Source: Cristatella mucedo (Eukaryota > Bryozoa > Phylactolaemata > Cristatellidae). From it: DNA of 64,000 nt. The position numbers and the translations under genes are program-made. Below the pieces are notes generated by a model that was not told the DNA's origin, did no database searches, and saw only the letters and a program-made list of their open reading frames with translations. Positions within the stretch are counted from its first letter, which is position 1; each line of letters starts with the position of its first letter. This document shows positions 20,950 to 30,127 of this stretch, piece after piece. The stretch lies in the NCBI GenBank assembly GCA_009760855.2, contig WPIO01000054.1:376001-440000 (forward strand), read 5' to 3'.

Positions 20950-21300
20950 TCAGAAGCGACCCAAATGGTGTCTGCTGCTTATGACACAACAATGAGGGGA
21001 TGGCCGGCAAGAAATCCGTCACCGGCCATGACCCCATACTACAACTGCAGACAGGAACTGGCTTTACACGGTAGATGTCTGCATCAGGGCACGTGACTCG
21101 TCACACCCACTTCCCTACGTGGCCAGCTCTTGCAGGAGCTTCCACGACGGCCATCTCAGCATAGTTAAAATGAAAGCGACGGCTAGAAATTACGTCTGGT
21201 GGCCGGGCATAGATAGTGACGTAGAATCTGTGTGCCGTACCTGCCCTCATTGCAACAAGGTGAGGCATACACCGCCAGCAACCTCGCATAACTGGATGAG
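20950..21300 (+). pseudogene. Gypsy integrase N-terminal (HHCC) pseudogene
   Basis: The frame at 21,119-21,300 gives FHDGHLSIVKMKATARNYVW, WPGIDSDVESVCRTCPHCNK. The H-x3-H and C-x2-C zinc ligands are recognisable, with the first H partly lost in this frame. The similarity ends at about 21,300 and the catalytic DDE core is absent. Confidence 0.75.
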
Positions 21301-21548
21301 CCAGGCGGACCCAACACCCATCATCTCGGCTCTCCTCCTCAAAATCGGCGCCTCGTATCCGCACAACACTCCCCGTTTAGATGATACAGTATTGCAAATA
21401 CATTTATATATTATAATGCTGTATTTCAGGTACTCTAGTAAAGTGTGAGTGCTCTTATGAAAATCTATACGTGCAGCCTGGCCAAAAACCAACAACAAGT
21501 CGGCCTACACAGCAGACGCTTGCTTGTAAGCCGATTTGAATGCACTTA

Positions 21549-21692
21549 ATATAATAATATAACTCATTTGTATAGCACCATAAGAGAACTTAATCTCTAT
21601 TCAGGCACTTCTCATATGTCACGGGGCTCGGGCCCACGACCTCGGCCACAACTTGATCCGGGCGAGCATCTTAACCTCTGCGCCAAACCAGC
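21549..21692 (-). mobile_element. SINE2 copy
   Basis: Minus strand: GCTGGTTTGGCGCAGAGGTT, AAGATGCTCGCCCGGATC, GGTCGTGGGCCCGAGCCCC (B box region), then AAGTGCCTGAATAGAGATTA, AGTTCTCTTATGGTGCTATA and CAAATGAGTTATATTATTAT. The complete tRNA-like head and the LINE-like tail are both present. Confidence 0.85.
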
Positions 21693-22134
21693 ACTTCACA
21701 CAAGCGGACGAACAGAAACGCTCAGGCTGACTGGTCAACGCTTAAACTACTGTCACGGTTTGAATTTACGCTCGAGCTGCGCCGCCGTTTTACGTCCAGG
21801 CAAATTTGAAGCGCTCACATGGGTCGGACACAAGTCGAGTACTGGGCATAAGGCCGCGCACGTTTTCGCGGGCGCCTGCGGCCGACCGCAGATAGTTGTT
21901 CGAGCCCGGGCGAGCGATGGCCGACACCTCGGTAGTGGACCCCATGCGGGTCTGACTGATCTCTCCGCGCCGGTGACGAGTCGGCCTTACTGCCAGGAAT
22001 TGAGCGCGCGGCGACTTGCAGCCCGCGCCAGTTACTGCCAGGGGGGCTAGCACATGCCGCGTGGTGCGGTTCCAGTCGGTTTAAGTCGCATTAAACGGCA
22101 TCGTGCTTGAGGACATCGCCGGTGCTACAACTAG
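21693..22134. other. GC-rich unassigned sequence
   Basis: CpG-rich stretch. No exon could be supported. Confidence 0.35.
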
Positions 22135-22245
22135 CCATTTGGTCTTGCTTTCTTTGCAGCATCTGCAAAGTGCCTGGAACGAGATTCGGCTCTCCGCGGA
22201 CGCTACACGAATGTAATATTACCGTTATCTCTACTACTACGACAT
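22135..22245 (+). mobile_element. LINE A 3' tail fragment
   Basis: CTTTCTTTGCAGCATCTGCA, AAGTGCCTGGAACGAGATTC, GGCTCTCCGCGGACGCTACA and CGAATGTAATATTACC. The terminal ~110 bp, well diverged. Confidence 0.7.
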
Positions 22246-22537
22246 ATAGAGAGCATTGAGACCACTGGCGGTGTCGCTTCGCCATCAGCGACCCTTCGAC
22301 TGCTTCTTTCCTGTCACGTGCTCAACTCCGAGATCGAACCCCGAGCTTGCTGCTGCTGTGTCTGCGCTCGCTCTAGTTCTCGTCCGTCATTTGCTACATC
22401 AAAACAACACAGAGCGACCAAAACTGCTGCTCGGCGGCGGCGGCGGCATGCACGGTCGAACAAGGAGCTTGGCCAGTGAACAGCGTCCTGCCTATTTCTC
22501 GGCGAGGTTTAGGTCACAGACAGGGCTATAATTATCG

Positions 22538-22577
22538 GTGCCCGAAATCTTCTATTCTAACAGAAGATTTCGGGCAC
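22538..22577. repeat. perfect 16-bp hairpin
   Basis: GTGCCCGAAATCTTCT (22538-22553), 8-nt loop ATTCTAAC, AGAAGATTTCGGGCAC (22562-22577). Confidence 0.95.
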
Positions 22578-23290
22578 ACATTTATATGACCCCCAGCTTT
22601 ATTCAAGGTTCCTGCGTTCCGATTGGGGCATACGTGGATATTCGGATGCTTCACTTGCATTTCTGGTCTCGATATCTTGAGACGGTCATACAACTCGCGT
22701 CACGTCCGCTATGTAGTCTTGGTGATTATACACTGATCTATGGCGTTGGTTAGTGCTTGCTATAATAAATCTAATTGAAGCCTCTGTTGGGGCTCATTCT
22801 TTCCACCGGACCGATCAAGTCAGTTTGATTTCAGGAGACACTGCTGTGGCTAAGGACGCTTACTGGTTTTCTATTGCCACCAGCTTTAGAAATTCTTTGC
22901 CTAGACCTGAAAAGGTTTACAGTCAAGACTACGATTCCCAGACGTTTTCTGCGATTTTTGAGATTGGAACTTGTGTTGTTTGATTTAGGACCTGGCCAGC
23001 TCTCTAGCCGGTCACTAAGTTTTGGGATTGCATCCGCATTCTTAATGAAAAAATGAAGCTTACCTGATCGGTCAGTTTATGGAGCCGCTGCTTCTGTTTT
23101 GGCCGGTTAACCTAAGTTGATAAGCAATCTGTCTCTAACCGCGCTTGGATGGCTCTGTTGCTACCCAATTCCAGTTCAGTGGCTCTCATATATTTAGTGA
23201 CGCTTTATGTCGACGTATCATGGAGCGAAAGCTTAAATTTCCACGCATCGCTCTGCCACAAACTTTACCGGCGGCAAGATCTGTAGGGCG
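22578..23290. other. unassigned sequence
   Basis: No recognised feature in about 700 bp of AT-moderate sequence. Confidence 0.35.
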
Positions 23291-23455
23291 ATCCATGATG
23301 GCACACTAGCTACGGTGGCTGCTTTTCGCAACCTCGGTCCCGAGGTCGCGGGTTCGAATTCTGTGGTGAGTGATTCTTTATCGCCACTGCAAACGTTGGG
23401 GATAGCCGTAAAGGCTCTTCTGTCACTTTACAAAAGAGGCTTTTAAATCAGCTAG
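23291..23455 (+). mobile_element. SINE1 copy
   Basis: ATCCATGATGGCACACTAGC, CGACCTCGGTCCCGAGGTCG-like palindrome (CAACCTCGGTCCCGAGGTCG), B box GGTTCGAATTC, body GATAGCCGTAAAGGCTC and end GAGGCTTTTAAATCAGCTAG. Confidence 0.85.
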
Positions 23456-23689
23456 TATTTATTTTACTTCTTGGCAAGCTAATTCTTCCTTGCTTAGTGT
23501 TACATTTTCCGCATAAATAGCAGGGCAACTGAGACACTTGTGCAAACTCTGCAAAATGAATTATCGCTTTACCCTGCTCTGTGTCACCTAAGTATGATTG
23601 TGTGAGCGGTTTAGGGCGCTCTCTCAGGGCGTAACTGCATCTTTGCCACATTGAGTGCGCCTTTTGTCCAAACAACTGTTTACCCATAT

Positions 23690-23845
23690 CTGGTACGAAT
23701 AAAAAATCCTTCAGAGACAGTGCCTTTAGTTCGTATGCTCCCAAAGCCAAGAACTCTCTCCCGACCTGCATCACGACATCTCCTAACTTGACCACATCTA
23801 AAAAGAAACTAAAAACGCACCTATTTATCGTAGCATTTATCCTCG
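23690..23845 (+). mobile_element. LINE A ORF2 C-terminal fragment
   Basis: Reads KSFRDSAFSSYAPKAKNSLP, TCITTSPNLTTSKKKLKTHL, FIVAFI. This matches the last ~50 residues of the LINE A ORF, with the conserved W of AWNSLP lost. No 3' UTR follows. Confidence 0.8.
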
Positions 23846-23904
23846 CTAAGAGTCATCCAAAATTCTTCGCGACAAAAGGATTATTGGCTCGCCGAGAAAG
23901 TTAA

Positions 23905-24060
23905 TCGTGCACGCTGGCGGTGCTAGCCTAGGTGAAAAGTTGTCGTACTTTTAAGACCGATGTCTCGGTTTTGAGTCTCAAACCAGGCGATATTTCTACT
24001 ACAAGCGGTAGTGATAGCCGCAAAGATTCATATACAGCCTCTGCATTAATGAGGCTGTAG
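23905..24060 (+). mobile_element. highly diverged SINE1 copy
   Basis: Only scattered identity: GGTGAAAAGTTGTCG, GACCGATGTCTCGG, TAGTGATAGCCGCAAAGATT and a GAGGCTGTA end. Probably the oldest SINE1 copy in the window. Confidence 0.5.
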
Positions 24061-24093
24061 GGACAGATCATCTTGAAACAACGGTTTGCAACG

Positions 24094-24296
24094 GATTAGA
24101 CCAGTAGTTCTCAACCTTCCCAATGCCGCGGCCTTTTAATACAGTTCCTCACGTTGTGGCGACCCCCAACCATAAAATTATTGCATGCAAAATGTGGAAA
24201 TGAGTGTTTTACGATGGTCTTAGGCGACCCCTGGGAAAAAGTCGTTTGAACCCCAGTGGGGTCGCGATCCACAGGTTGAGAACTGCCGGACTAGAC
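24094..24296 (-). mobile_element. SPIN-like hAT MITE with 8-bp target duplication
   Basis: A 187-bp element (24102-24288) with terminal inverted repeats CAGTAGTTCTCAACCTT and AGGTTGAGAACTGCCG. It is bordered by GATTAGAC (24094-24101) and GACTAGAC (24289-24296), an 8-bp target duplication with one mismatch that fits the nnnTAnnn preference of Buster-type hATs. Internal blocks match from memory the non-autonomous SPIN (Space Invaders) elements over nearly the whole length: TTAATACAGTTCCTCACG, CCCCCAACCATAAAATTATT, GATGGTCTTAGGCGACCCCT and GGGGTCGCGATCCACAGG. It has no transposase ORF, so it would move only with help in trans. Strand is relative to the usual SPIN orientation. Confidence 0.85.
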
Positions 24297-24299
24297 TAT

Positions 24300-25437
24300 T
24301 CTTTAGGGACCGGAGCGGAAAAAAAGAAGACATTTTAGAGTAAGAAGACTGCTAATCCGGACAGGTTACATGATTGACATCTTAGGCCAGATGAGTTTGG
24401 ACAAAGCAAATCTAGCCGTAAATAATCATTTACCACAAGAAACATGTAACCAAACCATCAGAAACATTTTCTTCAAAGTAACGTACACCTCAAAGAAATA
24501 AGCTAGCGCTTGAAAGAAATAAGAGTAAGGTGTTCATTCCTTAGAATTCAAACTCAATGCATCGGAACGCTGAGTCACTAGTCGCTCCAAATACACAACT
24601 GTAAGAGTTTTATCTTAGAACGGACATTCAGCCTCAGAAGCGCCGAAACGCTGACTTATAAAAATCTAAATGGAATTTTTAATCAAAAACAGCTCTGCGT
24701 CTTTATAGACGCGATCTCGCGGTTCGACGAGTCGTGCGGTAGTCGGCGTTAAGTACCTTTAAATTGGGCGACCACAAAGACCTGGGTCGTTGGACCCTGT
24801 GAAATTGGGTGACCTTTCGTGCTCGCGGTGCGGAAGCATTGAAGCTTTGGGCGAAGCGAAATGCACTCTTCGAGCGTCGCAGCGCTGCAGTGCAGCACGA
24901 CAAGCAGCAGTCACTGGTTACAGTCACCCGCCGCCAGCAGTTCGCAATAAAATAAGCTGCCATTGCTATTGGGTATACATGCCGCAACTTCAAGTCGACT
25001 ACCGGCGGCGAGACTGCAGCACCGCTGCTTCCGGAAAGCAGGCGGGGCGTGTCTGCGTTAATCCAAATTTCTTTCAGTTGCGATTTTTTATTTTTACTAA
25101 TGGTGCATGCTAAATTCACTGGTGTTATTTTTTCCTCTTGCGTGTTTTCTTTATCGCTTCCCTGAGTCAACGCACCTATTTAGTGAGATGAAACCGGAAG
25201 TGAGCTAAAACCGGAAGTAGCGGGTCTGCCGAGGATGTCGACAATGTGAGGTAGTTGGTCTGATGGAGGTGTAGCATAAATGAGGTATCAGGTCTGATTG
25301 TTGGGCATATGTCGTAGGAATTAGTGGGTCCAGAGAGGTTGTAGGCTGAAGAAAGTACCAGGTCTGCATAGAGTTTAGGATAGACTGAACGTACAAGTAT
25401 ATATTTATCCGTGTTACCCGCTCTGAAAACTAAAAAT
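24300..25437. other. unassigned sequence
   Basis: Contains a pair of ETS-like motifs (listed separately). A 155-codon minus frame (25170-24703) lacks an ATG start and any family motif, so it is not called. Confidence 0.35.
25187..25222 (+). promoter_or_regulatory. paired ETS-like sites (ACCGGAAGT)
   Basis: AAACCGGAAGTGAGC and AAACCGGAAGTAGCG lie about 18 bp apart. CCGGAAGT is the core recognised by ETS/GABP factors, often found in promoters. No transcript start can be shown here. Confidence 0.3.
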
Positions 25438-25439
25438 AA

Positions 25440-26809
25440 ATAAATAATAAAAATAATAATGTACTTGATAAAGCACCCTCAGAGAACTTAATCTCTTTCT
25501 AGGCACTTTACATTTGCTGCAAAGTGAAATGCAATTGAATGGTAAGTAAAATCATGCTTGAAAAGCAAACAAAATGAATAACATGGTTAGGGGTGACATG
25601 CACAGGGTCAGCATGCAAATTTGGTTAGTGGCAGCTTGCACAGTGTCAGCACGCATAAGCACGTAAAGGACGAATCACAGGGACCCACTAAATGCTGTCC
25701 TAAATAGGTGTGTTTTCAAGTTCTTTTTAAATGTGGTCAGGTCAGGGGATGTTCTGACGCAGGTCGGGAGGGAGTTCCAGGCTTTGGGAGCATACGAACT
25801 AAATGCACGGTCTCCAAAGGATTTAAGGTTTGTACGAGGTATTTCTAGACTGTTGGATTCCGAAAAGCGGGTGGTGCGATGCTTGGCCTGATGGGGGAGT
25901 ATGTTGGAGAGATAGGCTGGAGCCATAGAATGAAGGGACCTAAAAGTGAGCGACAAAACCTTGAAGTCAATCCGTTGCTTGACTGGTAGCCAGTGCAGGT
26001 CGGCGAGAAGTGGAGTAATGTGGCAACTGCGAAGCTCACAACAGACAAGTCTAGCTGCAGAGTTTTGCACCAGCTGCAATCGCCTGATCGCACATGCCGG
26101 TAGGCCAGTAAGCAGTGAGTTGCAGAAGTAGAGACGGGATGTCACGAATGCATGGACCAACTTAGACGTGGTATCCTTATCTAAACAAGCCCGAATTTTA
26201 GCAATGTTATGAAGCTGAAAATAGGCAGATTTGACTGTGGATCTGATATGGTCGTCTAACGAGAGGTCGCTTTGGAATATGACACCTAGATTTCGAGCTG
26301 ATTCGAAAGGAGATTTGCTGGCAGAGCCAATTTTGAGAGACAGCCTTTCCAATCTCTGAATCACAATGGGTTTGCCCATAACTAGTAAGTTAATTTTGTC
26401 ATCGTTAAGTTTTAGAAAATTGGCTGCCATCCATGTGCGGATGTCATCAATGCATGCAACAAGTGAGGTTAGAGAATTTGAGGTGCTCGAAGGCTGGGAG
26501 GGATCAAAGCAAAGGTACAACTGAGTGTCATCCGCATAGAAGTGAAAGCCTAGATTGTGCTTGGCAATCACATCAGCAAGAGGCAGAGTATAAACCGTGA
26601 AAAGAACCGGACCTAGCACTGAGCCCTGAGATACTCCATATTTCAGAGGTACTTCAGATGATCTTTGTCCATTCACGTCAATACGCTGGAGTCTCCCACT
26701 GAGATACGACCTGAACCACTGCAGAGCAGTGCCAGTGATGACCAGGCGAGATGAGAGGCGCTCTAGAAGAACTTTGTGATCGATGCTGTCAAAAGCTGCC
26801 GAAATAATA
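25440..26809 (-). mobile_element. LINE A (CR1/Rex1-like), 5'-truncated, best copy
   Basis: Contains, on the minus strand, an uninterrupted RT to C-terminus frame. The 3' UTR (TGCTGACCCTGTGCATGTCA, CACCCCTAACCATG) follows, then the hairpin tail AAAGTGCCTAGAAAGAGATT, AAGTTCTCTGAGGGTGCTTT and a (TTATTATTTTTATTATT) tail at 25,437-25,455. The 5' end is cut inside the RT at 26,809, exactly where SINE1 begins. This copy serves as the reference for LINE A in this window. Confidence 0.9.
25675..26808 (-). CDS. LINE A reverse transcriptase and C-terminal domain, partial, 378 codons open
   Basis: Target-primed reverse transcriptase of a CR1/Rex1-like LINE, which copies LINE RNA at a nicked chromosome. 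The open frame starts inside the RT palm (SAAFDSIDHKVLLERLSSRL, then ITGTALQWFRSYLSG). It goes on with [20 protein letters not shown] and the catalytic HFYADDTQLYLCFD, with both aspartates kept. Thumb sequence WMAANFLKLNDDKINLLVMG, NLGVIFQSDLS and LVHAFVTSRLYFCNSLLTGL follows, and then the family's C-terminal signature LHWLPVKQRIDFKVLSLTF and FGDRAFSSYAPKAWNSLP, ending KTHLFRTAFSGSL. The endonuclease and the first RT blocks are missing. No stop interrupts it, so the insertion is fairly young. Confidence 0.85.
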   Translation of the reverse strand: MISAAFDSIDHKVLLERLSSRLVITGTALQWFRSYLSGRLQRIDVNGQRSSEVPLKYGVSQGSVLGPVLFTVYTLPLADVIAKHNLGFHFYADDTQLYLCFDPSQPSSTSNSLTSLVACIDDIRTWMAANFLKLNDDKINLLVMGKPIVIQRLERLSLKIGSASKSPFESARNLGVIFQSDLSLDDHIRSTVKSAYFQLHNIAKIRACLDKDTTSKLVHAFVTSRLYFCNSLLTGLPACAIRRLQLVQNSAARLVCCELRSCHITPLLADLHWLPVKQRIDFKVLSLTFRSLHSMAPAYLSNILPHQAKHRTTRFSESNSLEIPRTNLKSFGDRAFSSYAPKAWNSLPTCVRTSPDLTTFKKNLKTHLFRTAFSGSL

Positions 26810-26920
26810 CTAGCTGATTTGACAGCCTTTTTTGTATAGCGGCAGAAGAGCCTTTACGGCTAACACCACCGCTTGCAGCGGCGATAAAGAATCACCCACC
26901 GCAGGACTCGAACCCACGAC

Positions 26921-27947
26921 CAGTTGTATTTGTCATTCAAACCGTCGGGATCTGCTGTGGCAACTGAGAAACTGAATGCTTGCCTTGCCGATATTCGATC
27001 CTGGATGTCGAAAAACTTCCTGAAATTTAATGATGATAAAACCGAACTGCTGCTCATAGGACACCCTAAGCGTGTGGCTGGATTAAAAGGTTTTGCAGTT
27101 CTAATAGGTTATGCTATTGTGCGGCCATCACCACGTGCTCGAAATTTAGGTGTCGTGTTCGACAGCTGCCTAAATTTCAAAAGCTTCATTCAGAAGACTG
27201 CCTCTACAGCTAGCCATCACATCCGATCCCTATCCAAGATTAGAAGCTGTCTCCCACAGTGGCTTGTAAACAATTTAACTAGCTCTTTAGTTCTGTCTCG
27301 GCTTGATTATTGTAATTCCCTTTTGGCTGGGCTGCCAAAGAAAGCTATTATCCCACTACAGCGGACAATGAATATGGCTGCAAGGCTGGTCTTCAAGTCC
27401 CAGCGGTTTGAGCACGTGTCTCCTTTGCTGAAGGAGCTAGGATAGTTGCCGGTTGAGCAAAGGATACAGAGCAAAGTTCTTACGCTGACCCACAAGGCCC
27501 GCCACGGCTTGGCTCCTTCATACTTAGCTGAGCTGCTGCATCAGTTTCAGCCTGCTCGCGCCCTCAGGTCCTGTGTGAACAATAAATTAGCTGTTCAATT
27601 CCTCCGCTTAAAGACAGTTGGCGACAGAAGCTTTACCTCTGCAGGTCCTAGACTGTGGAACTCGCTTCCACAATTCGTACGCAACGACAACTACTCTCCA
27701 ACTGCCAACTATGGCACATCTTTTTCAGCGGTCCTGAACTATTACTTCTATGCTACTCACTACCTCAACTGCTCTCCTGACTCTGCTATGCTTCCCACTT
27801 TCTCTTTGCTGCGTAAGACGAAGTCTGTTGGCTACCGAATGCGTACCAAACGCCGCTTAGGCTGTGAGTGCGCTACACAAAACTCTCCTGCGTAACACCC
27901 ACATGGTCTTTATGACTTTGTGGAGTTACAGACGGAGATACACGGTT
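26921..27947 (+). mobile_element. LINE B (CR1/Rex1-like), 5'-truncated
   Basis: Second LINE family. The coding part runs from just after the YADD box to the C-terminus, followed by a short 3' UTR (CACATGGTCTTTATGACTTT, GTGGAGTTACAGACGGAG). It lacks the CR1-type hairpin tail of LINE A and in other copies ends in ATGCATTACATT-like repeats. Inserted within SINE1. Confidence 0.9.
26924..27895 (+). pseudogene. LINE B RT thumb and C-terminal domain, one in-frame stop
   Basis: C-terminal half of a LINE reverse transcriptase. Motifs in order are LNACLADIRSWMSKNFLKFN, DDKTELLLIGHPK, ARNLGVVFDSCLNF, LSKIRSCLPQ, LVLSRLDYCNSLLAGLPKKA, LQRTMNMAARLV, HVSPLLKELG, then a TAG at 27443-27445, then LPVEQRIQSKVLTLTHKARH, LAPSYLAELL, PRLWNSLPQFVRND. 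The family pattern at the stop is LHWLPV, so the TAG stands where W (TGG) is expected. The two open parts are in the same frame. Everything upstream, including the catalytic YADD, is absent. Confidence 0.85.
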
Positions 27948-28263
27948 AGGAGGTCGTGAAAAGCAACCGCCTTACCTAGTGTGCTGTCACGGCTGGATAT
28001 AGGGTACGCGGTGTTGGTGGAACAAGGTCTGCAGAGGGTATCGGACGGACAGATATCGGAGGCAGCAGGTGCGCAGGCTGCCATTTCGGCGAACGTCTCT
28101 CAAGAACTCTGACTTGATAGCGCTTGGAAATTACTGCGACGTCGGACATTCAGATAAGAAGAAGACGAGTGCACCGCGCGGTTGCATGGTTGCTTGTGCT
28201 TCTTTGGTCATGTCTCTGCGGTTGCACTTTTTAGTGCGGCTGGAGGTTTCGAGCCGCCACCAC

Positions 28264-28318
28264 TCCACAGTCCTTCGCATGCGCGGCCTCTAGTCTAATA
28301 GCCTCTAGTCTAATCATG
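28264..28318 (+). repeat. short direct repeat GCCTCTAGTCTAAT
   Basis: Two adjacent copies of GCCTCTAGTCTAAT, each near a CATGCG. Confidence 0.8.
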
Positions 28319-28649
28319 CGAAGCTGATGAATCGTGAGATTGACGAGTATGGGCCGTCCAACTTCCTTTTTTATCATCGCGAAGATGTAATTTCAAAACG
28401 GAAGAGCATCCGAAAGTCGTCTTTCAGAGGCCCTAAAAGTCAAAGCAAGATAAGACTGGGCAGCCTCTAGAGTGCGGAAACTGCCGGAAGCAGCCTCTGG
28501 GTAATCGATCCTGCACTCTTACTGATTGAGCTATTGAGACTAGTCTTCGGTAGGTGTTCAACACGCGGCTTTAAAGCTGCTGCTTTTAATTTTTTCTTCC
28601 ATGCTTAAGAAGGATGTGTAGCAGCAACTCAGAGCCAGCTTATAATCAA
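28319..28649. other. no recognised feature
   Basis: Unassigned gap. Confidence 0.35.
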
Positions 28650-28838
28650 AACAAGCCTTAAATCCTTTGGAGACCGTGCATTTAGTTCGTATGCTCCCAA
28701 AGCCTAGAACTCCCTCCCGACCTGCGTCAGAACATCCCCTGACCTGACCACATTTAAAAGGAACTTAAAAACACGCCTATTTAGGACAGTACTTAGTGGG
28801 TCCCTGTGATTCGTCCTTCACGTGCTTATCGGGGGTAA
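28650..28838 (+). mobile_element. LINE A C-terminal fragment and start of 3' UTR
   Basis: Reads LKSFGDRAFSSYAPKA, then a stop replaces W (TGG to TAG), NSLPTCVRTSPDLTTFKRNL, KTRLFRTVLSGSL, then TCGTCCTTCACGTGCTTAT. Close to the 25,675 copy, so recent. Confidence 0.85.
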
Positions 28839-29764
28839 GTCCGGCAGTAGAAGGAGTTATCCCTCAAAATGGCCGCTAATAGGGGGAGCTGTCCCTCCAA
28901 AGCATGTTTAAAAAATATTGTACGAAGACGAGTAAACTGATTGGCATGAAAATTGGCAAGAAGAACACTGGTAGCATTAGCTATCGTTTGATATAATATA
29001 TCTGATGTTTTGACCTTATGATGACCTTTAAAAGTCCAAGGTCACGTATAGGACTGCTGGTAAAAGGCAGCTCCTCAGTTTTCCGGTCAGAAAAATGTTT
29101 TTGTAGAAATATAGCAAACCACTCAAAAAATGCAAGACATTCCACTGGACACTCTCCCCCACAAAAAACTTAAAAAAATTTTGACATCTCAAACTGTTGA
29201 CTGCCATCACGAACACGGCCCACGGACACTTTGTGACAGGCACATTATATGCACACACACCCTTCATGCATACATGCCCAGGTGGTGAGTGTGGAGACAG
29301 GTGAGCTCCACCTATATTCCAAGTTTCACACAGATCGGCCCAGTATCGACCAAGTTGAACACTGTACCAGGTACCAAGTACTACTGTTGTGACAGCACTC
29401 TGAGAAGCCAATTTAAGGTGCCAAAGCATGCAGGTGACATGGAATAACAAGAGCGTTACTTTATTTGTCACCATACAAGATCAAAACACATACTTAGGAG
29501 CATGTAATTCAAATTTCACGTTGATTGGGTCACAAGTAGCCTACCTGTGACATTTTTACGCCATGTGAGTCAAAGGATGACAAAGGCTTAGCACGACAAA
29601 CACAGCCAGTTTTGACCAAAACATGAAACTTTAGTAGCAGCACTTCGCAGAATTACAGTTGCTTTTTATATCCTAATCAAAGAAGACTACGAGCCTCCGA
29701 ACCCACTGTTTCCCATCGTCCTGCTTCTGCGATGCATTGATTGGCTGCTGCCGTGCATAACTAA
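28839..29764. other. unassigned ~0.9-kb block, possible unknown repeat
   Basis: Begins near GGGGGTAAGTCCGGCAGTAG and contains GTTTTGACCTTATGATGACC, TTTAAAAGTCCAAGGTCACG and CTATATTCCAAGTTTCACAC. Such phrases are common in non-coding interspersed repeats of marine invertebrates. A 148-codon minus frame (29474-29028) crosses it but shows no protein motif. I cannot assign it. Confidence 0.35.
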
Positions 29765-30127
29765 CATGGTAAATACGTCATTAGCCTCAGGCCATGTTCC
29801 AGCACCTTTTCCAAAGGGTTAAAGTCAGGTCACTACTCAAAAAGGCAACGCTAGACCAAGAGAACTTGAGCAAATTCCGCTCAGTCTTCCTTCTACTGTT
29901 CCTATCAAAGACACTGGAACGAGTCGTGGCCGACCGACCAGCTGAATCCATATATTAAAAAACATTCAAAGCTTGCTTGTGAGTTCCAGTCCGGTTTTAG
30001 AGCTAGTCACTCCACAGAATGAGCATTGCTTCGGGTGTACGACGAACTACGTAGGAGTGCAGACATGACATGGGTAGAGTGTCTTAGAGCTTATTTTGTT
30101 GCATCTTTCGGCAGCTTTTGATACTAT

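Larger units (their letters stand above)
17952..21300 (+). mobile_element. degenerate Ty3/Gypsy (Mag/K02A2.6-like) retrotransposon
   Basis: The order primer-binding site, Gag, zinc knuckle, protease, RT, RNase H and integrase HHCC identifies a Ty3/Gypsy element. It is broken by frameshifts and stops in nearly every domain. A LINE A tail lies between Gag and the knuckle. The element is truncated within the integrase at about 21,300, so the integrase core and the 3' LTR are missing. It cannot be autonomous. Individual domains are listed separately. Confidence 0.85.
26810..27993 (-). mobile_element. SINE1 split by a LINE B insertion
   Basis: Minus-strand SINE1 in two pieces. 26810-26920 holds the 3' end and body (CTAGCTGATTTGACAGCC to CGAACCCACGACC) and 27948-27993 holds the head (AGGTCGTGAAAAGCAACC to TGTCACGGCT). 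About 8 bases of the palindromic anticodon arm are missing at the join. The 1,027 bp between the pieces are LINE B in the opposite orientation. Confidence 0.85.

Noticed and set aside
24703-25170. 155-codon minus frame
   Set aside because: No ATG start, no family motif, and the composition changes abruptly along its length.
28320-28370. CTGATGA as a hammerhead core
   Set aside because: No GAAA core or stem II follows at the right distance. The same holds for CTGATGA at 15,791 and 48,595.
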